This document shows, one piece after another, positions 7,311 through 12,798 of a stretch of 44,071 bases of DNA (its first letter is position 1; each line of letters begins with the position of its first letter). A program made the position numbers and the translations under genes. A model generated the notes under the pieces. That model was not told the DNA's origin, searched no databases, and saw only the letters and a list, made by a program, of their open reading frames with translations. Source of the stretch: Bacteroidota bacterium (lineage in GTDB: Bacteria > Bacteroidota > Bacteroidia > Flavobacteriales > Flavobacteriaceae); the NCBI GenBank assembly GCA_023387965.1, contig JAEWHE010000005.1, forward strand, positions 1 through 44,071, written 5' to 3'.

Positions 7311-7356
7311 GTGCTGTGTCCCCTGTGGTTGTGCTCGCCGGCTGGTGAGGCCGGCG
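7311..7356 (-). promoter_or_regulatory. Early-transcript element: CTCACCA hairpin followed by GGACACAGCAC
   Basis: The sense strand has a perfect 7-bp stem (7350-7356 with 7336-7342) whose 7-nt loop is exactly CTCACCA, then 21 nt, then GGACACAGCAC (7321-7311) abutting the ATG at 7310. This is the cleanest copy of the paired element. Confidence 0.65.
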
Positions 7357-7365
7357 GGTGGTGGC

Positions 7366-8181
7366 TTAGGCGCCGAGCTGGAAGGTGCCGATGGTGAGCG
7401 GAACGAAGCCGCCGACCTGCTGCTCCAGCACGCCCTTGAACTCACGGGCGAACTCTTCGCGCTGGGCTTCTTCGGCCACCCAGCGCAGCTTGAGCACGGG
7501 CGCATCGCTGCCAGTGATGACGGACAGGCGCAGGGTGATGGTGGCTGGCTGCAGGCCCTCGAACGGCACGGTGGTGAATTCGAAGCGGGTGGGCAGGATT
7601 TCCTGGCTGCGTGCCTCGATTTCATCCATGGCGCTGCGGGCGTGGCTGAGATCGCCAACAGTGCTGTCGCGCTGGCTGGTGGCCTTGATGGTCATCTTGC
7701 GGATGCCGGTGATGGCTTGGGCGGTGTTCAGTTTTTCATCGCCGGCGAAGGCGGTGATGTTGGGCGCCCAGTCTTCGAGGAATTCGGCCAGTGTCTGCTG
7801 GTCGAGCTTCTGGCCGACCACGCCGCACATGGCCTTGTAGGCAGCGGTGGGTTTGAGGGTGAGGGTGGCGGTGTCGTCGCCGTGGCCGGCCAGCTGATCA
7901 TTGCCCAGGTTGAAGATGATGCTGCAGGCCATGCGGTCCTGATCGATGAAGCCGCGTGCGCCGCCGCCGTCGCGGCCCTCGACGTAGCGGGCGAAGTCGG
8001 CCAGGGCGTGGGTGTTGAGCGCCCCCCGGAAGCGGGCGCGGTACTCGGCGTAGCGCTCGAGGTTGTGGATGCTCATGTCATCCGGCAGGGCAATCGTCGG
8101 TACCTGTTGCTGTGGCATAACGCCAAGGGCGGCGATAGCGTTGGCTTCGATGTGCTGGATGGTTTCTTTCGTCAGTGACAT
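7366..8181 (-). CDS. YfdQ-like DUF2303 protein
   Basis: 271 aa; recognised as DUF2303 from VPTIALPDDMSIHNLERYAE, ARFRGALNTHALADFARYVE and the C-terminal FEFTTVPFEGLQPATITLRL. E. coli YfdQ (prophage CPS-53) belongs to this family and is encoded next to YfdR, as here (two genes intervene). Biochemical function is unknown. Its leader (8195-8201) also has CTCACCA, without an evident hairpin or GGACACAGCAC. It is the largest protein in the middle of the PL operon. Confidence 0.85.
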   Translation of the reverse strand: MSLTKETIQHIEANAIAALGVMPQQQVPTIALPDDMSIHNLERYAEYRARFRGALNTHALADFARYVEGRDGGGARGFIDQDRMACSIIFNLGNDQLAGHGDDTATLTLKPTAAYKAMCGVVGQKLDQQTLAEFLEDWAPNITAFAGDEKLNTAQAITGIRKMTIKATSQRDSTVGDLSHARSAMDEIEARSQEILPTRFEFTTVPFEGLQPATITLRLSVITGSDAPVLKLRWVAEEAQREEFAREFKGVLEQQVGGFVPLTIGTFQLGA

Positions 8182-8232
8182 TGCGTTGCTTCCTTGGTGA
8201 GTGATTTGGGTGTTGCTGGGTCAAGCGTCGGC

Positions 8233-8580
8233 TCAGACTTCCCGGGCGATTACGGGCGCTTCTTCGCGGCTGAACATCTGTGCGGTCGGGTCCGTCTGGA
8301 ACAGTTCGAGGCCGTTGGCGGTGACGTACATGGGCGTGTCGAGGGCTGTGTCCTCGCGCTTGCTGCCGCGCTTGGTGGGCTGGGTGAAATCCAGCTTGTG
8401 GTTGATCTTCACCTGGTTGCTTTCGCCGATCTGGCTCAGCTCGAAGGTGATGCTGAGCTTGCCCTTCTTGCCGTGCTCGACCACGCCGGCGGCGACGTCG
8501 GAGAGGGCGCGACCCACTTGCTGGGCGAATACGCCGGCGTTGAGGCTGTTGATGAACTCGCTGGTATCGGTAGGTTTCAT
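8233..8580 (-). CDS. Hypothetical early protein, 115 aa
   Basis: Start 8580 (MKPTDTSEFINSLNAGVFAQQ) lies 3 nt after the GGACACAGCAC element. The product has a helical N-terminus (VGRALSDVAAGVVEHGKKGKLSITFELSQIG) and beta-strand-like middle. Similar small proteins accompany DUF2303 genes in other Pseudomonas phages as far as I recall; no function is known. The pairing suggests it may act with the YfdQ-like protein. Confidence 0.7.
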   Translation of the reverse strand: MKPTDTSEFINSLNAGVFAQQVGRALSDVAAGVVEHGKKGKLSITFELSQIGESNQVKINHKLDFTQPTKRGSKREDTALDTPMYVTANGLELFQTDPTAQMFSREEAPVIAREV

Positions 8581-8583
8581 GAC

Positions 8584-8595
8584 GTGCTGTGTCCT
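8584..8595 (-). promoter_or_regulatory. GGACACAGCAC early element without CTCACCA hairpin
   Basis: Sense strand AGGACACAGCAC lies 3 nt before the ATG at 8580. Upstream is a small GTGG/CCAC stem with a different loop, so this copy lacks the CTCACCA partner. Confidence 0.5.
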
Positions 8596-8605
8596 TTTGC
8601 AGTGG

Positions 8606-8869
8606 TTACGCCACCGGGTCAGTGGCCGGTTTGGTGTTGCTCGGGTCGTGCGCGTCCAGCCAGGTGGCCAGGTCACGCAGGTAAACGACGGGCGGGCCGA
8701 GCCGGGATCCGCCCAGGCGCACGTAGCGCAGGCGGATGGTGCCGGTGCGGATGGCCTCCATCAGGTATTCATCGCTGCTGATGTGCGGCAGGTATTCGCG
8801 GCGCACATCGTCGAGCGGCAGGCAGGGCCGGTCGTACCGCCGCTGGAGTTGTTGGTAAGTGCTGGTCAC
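8606..8869 (-). CDS. PrtN-like regulator (copy 2)
   Basis: 87 aa. LQRRYDRPCLPLDDVRREYLPHIS, then TGTIRLRYVRLGGSRLGPPVVYLRDLATWLD, aligns by eye to the PrtN-type protein at 1553-1831 (PLDRVCADYFSHLT; GEVDLPVVRIEGSQ; GVHLTDLASYLD). It is therefore a diverged paralogue in the same operon. Expected to bind DNA; targets unknown. Start 8869 overlaps the upstream gene by 4 nt. Confidence 0.75.
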   Translation of the reverse strand: MTSTYQQLQRRYDRPCLPLDDVRREYLPHISSDEYLMEAIRTGTIRLRYVRLGGSRLGPPVVYLRDLATWLDAHDPSNTKPATDPVA

Positions 8870-9261
8870 GCCTGCGGCCCTCCTGTCTCCCCGCGCCCCT
8901 CTGCGGTGTGTGCCTCGCTTTGGGCGGGCAGGCGCAGGCGGATCAGTTCGGCGAGGCCTTCGATGGTTTTGCCAGTGGCGGAGGCCACCAGCCGGCCGGC
9001 AGCATCTACAACCACGGCGCCGTAGGGGCGCTCGGGGCAGGTGGTGGGGGTGACGTAGGCGGTATCGCCGTCGCGCAGTACCTGGCGCACCTTGCGGTAG
9101 GCCTCCAGCAGTTCGTTGCTGCGCGCGGGCATTGACTCCAGCCGGGCCAGTGCCTCGCAGGCAGCGCCGATGAGGGTGGCGCGGCTGATCATGCTGGGGT
9201 GGCTGAAGTGCAGGGGCACGAGTTTGAGCGCGCCAATGGCGTCATCAATGCAGGTGTTCAT
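8866..9261 (-). CDS. Hypothetical early protein, 131 aa
   Basis: Start 9261 (MNTCIDDAIGALKLVPLHFS) overlaps the KilA-C-like gene stop by 4 nt. Helical N-terminus (MISRATLIGAACEALARLESMPARSNELLEAYRKVRQVL), central strand DTAYVTPTTCPERPYGAVVVDAAG, helical end IEGLAELIRLRLPAQ. Family not recognised. Confidence 0.65.
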   Translation of the reverse strand: MNTCIDDAIGALKLVPLHFSHPSMISRATLIGAACEALARLESMPARSNELLEAYRKVRQVLRDGDTAYVTPTTCPERPYGAVVVDAAGRLVASATGKTIEGLAELIRLRLPAQSEAHTAEGRGETGGPQA

Positions 9262-9530
9262 GCGACGTCCTTCCGGGTGATGGTGATGCCCAGCTGCTTG
9301 GCCAGCCACTCGATGCCGCGCTCGGTGCTCATGACCACGCCGTAGCTGGTCCAGCTGCTGATGGAGGCGTTCCAGCGCTGGCGGGTGTCCACGTACAGGT
9401 GGCCCTTGTCGCGGTAGGCCGAGGCGAGCTTGCCCTCGTGGTCGAGGATGCCCAGCGTGCGCAGTTGCCGGCGCAGCTTGCGCGGGCCGAGGCCGAGCAC
9501 GGCGGCGGCTTGGGTCAGGTCGCGGTTCAT
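9258..9530 (-). CDS. KilA-C/antirepressor-type DNA-binding domain protein
   Basis: 90 aa from ATG 9530 (MNRDLTQAAAVLGLGPRKLRRQLRTLGIL). The pattern LTQAAxxLGxGPRKLxxxLRxLGIL ... YRDKGHLYV ... GVVMSTERGIEWLAKQL matches the C-terminal KilA-C domain of phage antirepressors, here present alone without an N-terminal Bro/KilA-N domain. It probably acts as a small transcriptional regulator in the early operon; antirepressor activity is only a possibility. Confidence 0.75.
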   Translation of the reverse strand: MNRDLTQAAAVLGLGPRKLRRQLRTLGILDHEGKLASAYRDKGHLYVDTRQRWNASISSWTSYGVVMSTERGIEWLAKQLGITITRKDVA

Positions 9531-9541
9531 GGTGGCGGGCC

Positions 9542-10120
9542 TCAGGCTACCGACCGATGGCGGTGCGCGGATGCGGCGGCGCACATGATGCGGTCGAGCT
9601 GGCGATAGAGATCGTCCAGGGTGCCTTCGTTGTGCACGACGGAGTCGTTATCGTGGATGGCAATGCCGCTTTCGCTGGAATGCAGTGCTACGGCTTGTGC
9701 ATCCGGGCGCAGGATGTGCACCACATGCCCGCCCTGGCGGCGAATCCACTCGGCCTCGTTCTCGAAGCGCACGTCGCGGATCACCACGCCGTTGTAGTGG
9801 CTCTGGTCGACTTCCAGCTGGTAGCCAATGTTCTGCTGGGCCAGCAGCAGCCAGAGCTCAGGGTGTACCTGCTGGCGGCCCCATTCGGTGCCGAGCAGCT
9901 GCATCAGTTGCCGAGGCGACTTGCCGACCCCCGGCAGCAGGGCCTCTTTCAGCGTGCCTTCCATGTGGTCATGGGTGAGGCTGAAAAGCTGGGCGATGGC
10001 GGCCTTGAGTGGGTCGGCGAAGGCGTAGCTGTACAGCGCAAACTGAGCTGTCAGGTAGGCGGCAGCTGTGTCCTTGCCGGTGCGAGCGAGGCCGTGCAGG
10101 CCGATGAGGAGATGGTTCAT
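9542..10120 (-). CDS. Deoxynucleoside monophosphate kinase
   Basis: 192 aa. P-loop-type start LIGLHGLARTGKDTAAAYLTAQF followed by YAFADPLKAAIAQLF, SPRQLMQLLGTEWGRQ, GVVIRDVRFENEAEWIRRQGGHVVHI and SESGIAIHDNDSVVHNEG, the arrangement of phage dNMP kinases (T4 gp1 type). It phosphorylates dNMPs to dNDPs for phage DNA synthesis. Overlaps the first operon gene by 4 nt. Confidence 0.9.
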   Translation of the reverse strand: MNHLLIGLHGLARTGKDTAAAYLTAQFALYSYAFADPLKAAIAQLFSLTHDHMEGTLKEALLPGVGKSPRQLMQLLGTEWGRQQVHPELWLLLAQQNIGYQLEVDQSHYNGVVIRDVRFENEAEWIRRQGGHVVHILRPDAQAVALHSSESGIAIHDNDSVVHNEGTLDDLYRQLDRIMCAAASAHRHRSVA

Positions 10121-10314
10121 GCCGCACCTCCGTCAAACGGGCCGAAATCCTCGAAGGCGGGCAGGGTGTTGCGCTTGAGCTGCGGGCGCCCGTCGGCGAG
10201 CACGATCAGCTGGCCGGTGGCCTGCTGAATGCTGGCGACGGTACGGGGATTCGTTGCGGCTGCCGGGTGCAGGAACACCGGGCAGCGGGTGGTGTTGTGA
10301 CGTGCTGTGTCCAT
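10117..10314 (-). CDS. First gene of leftward operon, 65-aa hypothetical protein
   Basis: ATG 10314 has GGAG 8 nt upstream. The product (MDTARHNTTRCPVFLHPAAATNPR) is not recognised. It occupies the position of lambda N but is not markedly Arg-rich. Oddity: its second to fifth codons are formed by the GGACACAGCAC element found in other early leaders, so here the element is translated. The stop overlaps the dNMP kinase start. Confidence 0.6.
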   Translation of the reverse strand: MDTARHNTTRCPVFLHPAAATNPRTVASIQQATGQLIVLADGRPQLKRNTLPAFEDFGPFDGGAA

Positions 10315-10346
10315 GGCTTGCTCCGTAACCTTGGTGAGGGGTACGG
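10302..10346 (-). promoter_or_regulatory. Early-transcript element just after PL: CTCACCA hairpin plus GGACACAGCAC
   Basis: Within the first transcribed bases after PL, the sense strand folds CCGTA/TACGG (arms 10342-10346 and 10323-10327, with an inner CC/GG) around CTCACCA (10338-10332), then 19 nt later carries GGACACAGCAC (10312-10302). A position immediately downstream of the early promoter is where nut or put antitermination elements lie in lambdoid phages. Confidence 0.6.
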
Positions 10347-10350
10347 GGCA

Positions 10351-10392
10351 ACATTAGCAACCGCTAAACAGTAAAGCAATAGCGAATGCTAA
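10351..10392 (-). promoter_or_regulatory. PL promoter with operators OL1 and OL2
   Basis: Leftward promoter: -35 TTGCTT (10379-10374), 17-nt spacer, -10 TAATGT (10356-10351). OL1 TTAGCAACCGCTAA (10354-10367, perfect 5-bp arms) overlaps the -10 and spacer; OL2 ATAGCGAATGCTAA (10379-10392, one arm mismatch) abuts the -35. Operator centres are 25 bp apart. The 34 bases 10351-10384 match 11132-11165 at 30 positions in inverted orientation. A lone TTAGC half-site lies at 10410-10414. Confidence 0.85.
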
Positions 10393-10428
10393 ATTTTAGT
10401 GCTCGAAGTTTAGCAAAGAGTCACTGGA

Positions 10429-11088
10429 TCAATACTCGGTGATCTTGCGGCGCACTCGTCCGCAGATATGCCACTCCTCGTTCATTTCGATGATGCGCTG
10501 TGGCCAGGCCGGGTTGGTGGCGAAAAGGTAGTAGTGTTCACCCTCGCGCTTGATCTGCTTCAGGGTCACTGCTTGATCGCTGGTGCGCTTTGCAACCACG
10601 AAATCTCCTGTGTTCCACTGAGCATCGGGGTCGATCACAACCAGGTCGCCGGGCCTGAAGTCTGGGTCCATGCTGATGCCTTCCACCCGCAGTATGAACG
10701 CATGGGCCCCCGCTGGGCCGTAGGCCTCCATCCATTCATCAGCATCGCCGGGCTGGAAGTTGTCGATGGCTTCGCAGAATTCGCCTGCCTGAACATAGCC
10801 AATTACCGGTAGTACTCGATAAGGGCTGCGGTTTTCTTGAGCAGTTAGCGGCGCGCCGCTGCTCGCTGGATAGGCCCCATCGTCAATCTTCGGGGCGCGA
10901 AGGGTCCCTTCGGGCAAGCCGATTTTGGCTTCTAGGTTAGCCGCCGCTCGTTCGCCCATCTTCCGGTGGCCGTTCAGCAGCTGAGAGAGGTGGGAGGCGT
11001 CCAGATCATGCCGATCGGCAAAGCTCTTCTGTGATGAGCTGCCTATAAGTGCGCTTAGGGCTGCGATACGTGCTTGGTAGATATCCAT
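10429..11088 (-). CDS. cI: CI-type repressor, HTH plus S24 LexA-like autopeptidase
   Basis: 219 aa from ATG 11088 (MDIYQARIAALSALIG); an upstream TTG at 11115 would run through OR3 and is unlikely. N-terminal HTH KSFADRHDLDASHLSQLLNG; C-terminal S24 peptidase with probable cleavage Ala101-Gly102 (YVQAGEF), nucleophile Ser139 (VEGISMDPDF) and general base Lys167 (FVVAKRTSD). It should repress PL and PR by binding TTAGCnnnnGCTAA sites on both sides of its own gene, and be inactivated by RecA-stimulated self-cleavage during the SOS response. No strong ribosome site precedes it, consistent with low expression. Confidence 0.94.
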   Translation of the reverse strand: MDIYQARIAALSALIGSSSQKSFADRHDLDASHLSQLLNGHRKMGERAAANLEAKIGLPEGTLRAPKIDDGAYPASSGAPLTAQENRSPYRVLPVIGYVQAGEFCEAIDNFQPGDADEWMEAYGPAGAHAFILRVEGISMDPDFRPGDLVVIDPDAQWNTGDFVVAKRTSDQAVTLKQIKREGEHYYLFATNPAWPQRIIEMNEEWHICGRVRRKITEY

Positions 11089-11108
11089 TCCGCGATGTTC
11101 GTCCAGTG

Positions 11109-11165
11109 TTAGCAATCTGTAAATTGCAAAACGCTATTGCACTCCTGTTTAGCGATTGCTAATGT
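11109..11165 (+). promoter_or_regulatory. PR promoter with operators OR1-OR3
   Basis: Rightward promoter: -35 TTGCAC (11137-11142), 17-nt spacer, -10 TAATGT (11160-11165). OR1 TTAGCGATTGCTAA (11149-11162) has perfect arms and covers the -10; OR2 (11124-11137, degenerate, right arm GCTAT) abuts the -35 with centre 25 bp from OR1, as in PL; OR3 TTAGCAATCTGTAA (11109-11122) lies toward the repressor gene and is suited to autoregulation. Confidence 0.85.
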
Positions 11166-11185
11166 GTCGCCAACTGGAGGTAAAC

Positions 11186-11476
11186 ATGACTCTTCTCGAT
11201 TTCATCCGCCCGCTCGACAAAGAAGCCTTGCAGGCGCTGGCGACGCGCTGCCAGACCACGCCAGGCCAATTGCGGCAGGTGGCTTATGGCAATCGGCGTG
11301 CAAACGCTGCGCTAGCCATTGCGCTGGATCGCGCTTCGGACGGGGAGATTCCTTGCGAGGAAACCCGGCCGGATATCGAATGGGGCTACTTGCGCGGGAC
11401 GGCTCGCAGGGCATCGGAACGCCGCTCTGGTGAGCGCCGTGAGTCTGATCGACGCCAAGGCGACCGCCGCGCATAA
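11186..11476 (+). CDS. cro: Cro-like HTH protein (YdaS-like) with Arg-rich pentad tail
   Basis: 96 aa from ATG 11186, preceded by TGGAGG at a good distance. Residues 1-55 resemble YdaS/Cro-type HTH proteins (FIRPLDKEALQALATRCQTTPGQLRQVAYGNRRANAALAIALDRAS); gene position divergent from cI fits Cro. The last 24 residues are unusual: five consecutive RR pairs spaced every five residues, of the form RRxx[E/D]. Such a tail would be strongly charged on one helical face and could bind RNA or DNA. It lies directly upstream of the hairpin-rich leader. Confidence 0.82.
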   Translation: MTLLDFIRPLDKEALQALATRCQTTPGQLRQVAYGNRRANAALAIALDRASDGEIPCEETRPDIEWGYLRGTARRASERRSGERRESDRRQGDRRA

Positions 11477-11821
11477 CGAATCACATCCCGCCGACAGGAC
11501 ACAGCACAGCAACAACCAAGTATCACGGCGGGAGCCGGCCCGAGAGCCTCACCAGCGCCATCGGGCCGGCGCCGGGCAAGCAGCCCAGAAGCAAAAAAGC
11601 CTGTCGCGAAGGCGGCAGGCTTGTGTAGAGGCAGGAACCAAGGGCAGTTCACTCACCAAAGCGTCAGCCCTGGTTCCTGCGGTCCGGTAGTCGGGTACCA
11701 CCCCGACCGCCTCAACCCGCGACCCGAGGACACAGCACGTATCGGGAGGGTCGCGAGCTGTAAGCGAACTGTAGGGCAATAGCCCTGCGGTTGGCTACAG
11801 CGTTAAGGGGGCATTAACGCT
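11477..11821 (+). promoter_or_regulatory. Hairpin-dense untranslated leader between cro and CII-like gene
   Basis: No credible gene in 345 nt. Successive perfect or near-perfect hairpins: H1 arms 11486-11493/11526-11533 with GGACACAGCAC (11497-11507) in its loop; H2 11534-11543/11561-11570 (10 bp) with CTCACCA (11548-11554) in its loop; H3 11597-11603/11616-11622; H4 11631-11645/11667-11680 with CTCACCA (11652-11658) in its loop; H4b 11690-11695/11702-11707; H5 11718-11725/11748-11755 with GGACACAGCAC (11728-11738) in its loop. The order of motifs is therefore A-B-B-A. Could be an antitermination region, a structured regulatory RNA or protein-binding operators. Confidence 0.7.
11799..11821 (+). 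promoter_or_regulatory. Hairpin holding the ribosome site of the CII-like gene in its loop
   Basis: Perfect 8-bp stem AGCGTTAA (11799-11806) / TTAACGCT (11814-11821) with loop GGGGGCA. The only purine-rich ribosome site (AAGGGGG) spans the loop, and the stem ends at the base before ATG 11822. This would modulate translation; alternatively it is an operator palindrome. Confidence 0.6.
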
Positions 11822-12325
11822 ATGAGCCGCAAGGATCTATTACCGGGCGCTGGCCCGGTGCTGAATACCCGCCAGGCGCTGTACCGCGCCACGCGCGACG
11901 CAACAGGGGGCCAGAATGCGGTGGCGCTGACCATCGGCATGGACCCGGACGAGCTGAACAAGCGCGTCAGCCCGAACAACAATCGCCCCATTCACCCTGA
12001 ATTCCTGGAGGAGATCGTGGCCGCCACGCGGGACCCGCGCCTGCTGGCGGCCTTGGTGCGCCCGGCCGGTGCGGTGGCGTATGTGCCGGTGCCGGTTCGC
12101 GCCTCGCGCGAGGCGTTGAAGGGGCTGGCCCAGGTGATGCGCGCCAAGGGCGACTTCGTGCAGAGCCTGCATGAGGGTGTGGCCGACGACCGTTGGTTGC
12201 CCCACGAGGTGGAGGCGCTGCGCTACCACGCCAACCAGGTGGTGGCTCAGCTGCTGGGCATCGTGGCCGGCGCGGAGCTGGCGATGCTCGAGGCCGTTGC
12301 AGAAGGGGAGGTGACTCATGGCTGA
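11822..12325 (+). CDS. CII-like phage regulatory protein (YmfL/CP76 type)
   Basis: 167 aa. N-terminal GPVLNTRQALYRATRDATGGQNAVALTIGMDPDELNKRVSPNNNRPIHPEFLEEIVAATRDPRLLAAL is characteristic of the phage CII-like family typified by YmfL and the P2-related CP76: small DNA-binding proteins expressed after Cro that influence the lysis-lysogeny choice. The C-terminal half is helical (REALKGLAQVMRAKGDFVQSLHEG ... EVEALRYHANQVVAQLLGIV). Second gene of the PR operon; overlaps the next gene by 8 nt. Confidence 0.85.
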   Translation: MSRKDLLPGAGPVLNTRQALYRATRDATGGQNAVALTIGMDPDELNKRVSPNNNRPIHPEFLEEIVAATRDPRLLAALVRPAGAVAYVPVPVRASREALKGLAQVMRAKGDFVQSLHEGVADDRWLPHEVEALRYHANQVVAQLLGIVAGAELAMLEAVAEGEVTHG

Positions 12326-12539
12326 TGTAATCGACCGCGGCAACGAGCAGGCCGAGTATCTGCTGGAGGTGGCCTTGGCGCGCCGCGCGCAACCGCCAAC
12401 CGGGCCGAGTTCTACGCATTGCGAGGAGTGCGGCGTCGAGATTCCGCAGGCCCGCCGCGAAGCAGCACCGGGCTGCCTGACGTGTATCGACTGCCAGACC
12501 TTGTTGGATAAGCGGGATGCGGGGGTGCGGCGTGGCTGA
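12318..12539 (+). CDS. TraR/DksA-type C4 zinc finger protein
   Basis: 73 aa. ARRAQPPTGPSSTHCEECGVEIPQARREAAPGCLTCIDCQ contains CxxC-x17-CxxC typical of phage and plasmid TraR, which bind in the RNA polymerase secondary channel and mimic DksA plus ppGpp. The N-terminal helix (MADVIDRGNEQAEYLLEVAL) is short, as in TraR. It could redirect host transcription during early infection. Confidence 0.9.
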   Translation: MADVIDRGNEQAEYLLEVALARRAQPPTGPSSTHCEECGVEIPQARREAAPGCLTCIDCQTLLDKRDAGVRRG

Positions 12540-12798
12540 GGTGAATGCGACGGATCTCGGGTGCTTGATGTGGGAGCAGCTGGGAGGTGCCTTTATGGAG
12601 ATCGCGCTGGCGAATGGGCTGGATACGCCGGCCAAGCGGGCGCCCCTCTACGCGGCATTCATTGGCTCGGTAGGTGGCTCGATGGTCGCTGATCTCGGTG
12701 TTGCGGATTCGTCGTTTGTGCTCGACATGCTCAAGGACGCCAACACCAAGCTCGCGCGCGAGCAATTGCATGTGGTCAAGGGGGCGGGCGATGTCTGA
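12532..12798 (+). CDS. Hypothetical protein, 88 aa
   Basis: The preferred start is GTG 12532 (reads MAEVNATDLGCLMWEQLGGAF), overlapping the zinc finger stop by 8 nt with a G-rich stretch upstream; ATG 12517 is possible. The sequence FMEIALANGLDTPAKRAPLYAAFIGSVGGSMVADLG suggests helices with a hydrophobic Gly-rich segment but not a clear membrane span. It overlaps the primase start. Not recognised. Confidence 0.65.
   Translation: MAEVNATDLGCLMWEQLGGAFMEIALANGLDTPAKRAPLYAAFIGSVGGSMVADLGVADSSFVLDMLKDANTKLAREQLHVVKGAGDV

Noticed and set aside
11137..11433. Alternative frame overlapping cro
   Set aside because: Lacks a ribosome site and an HTH; the overlapping frame from 11186 has both.
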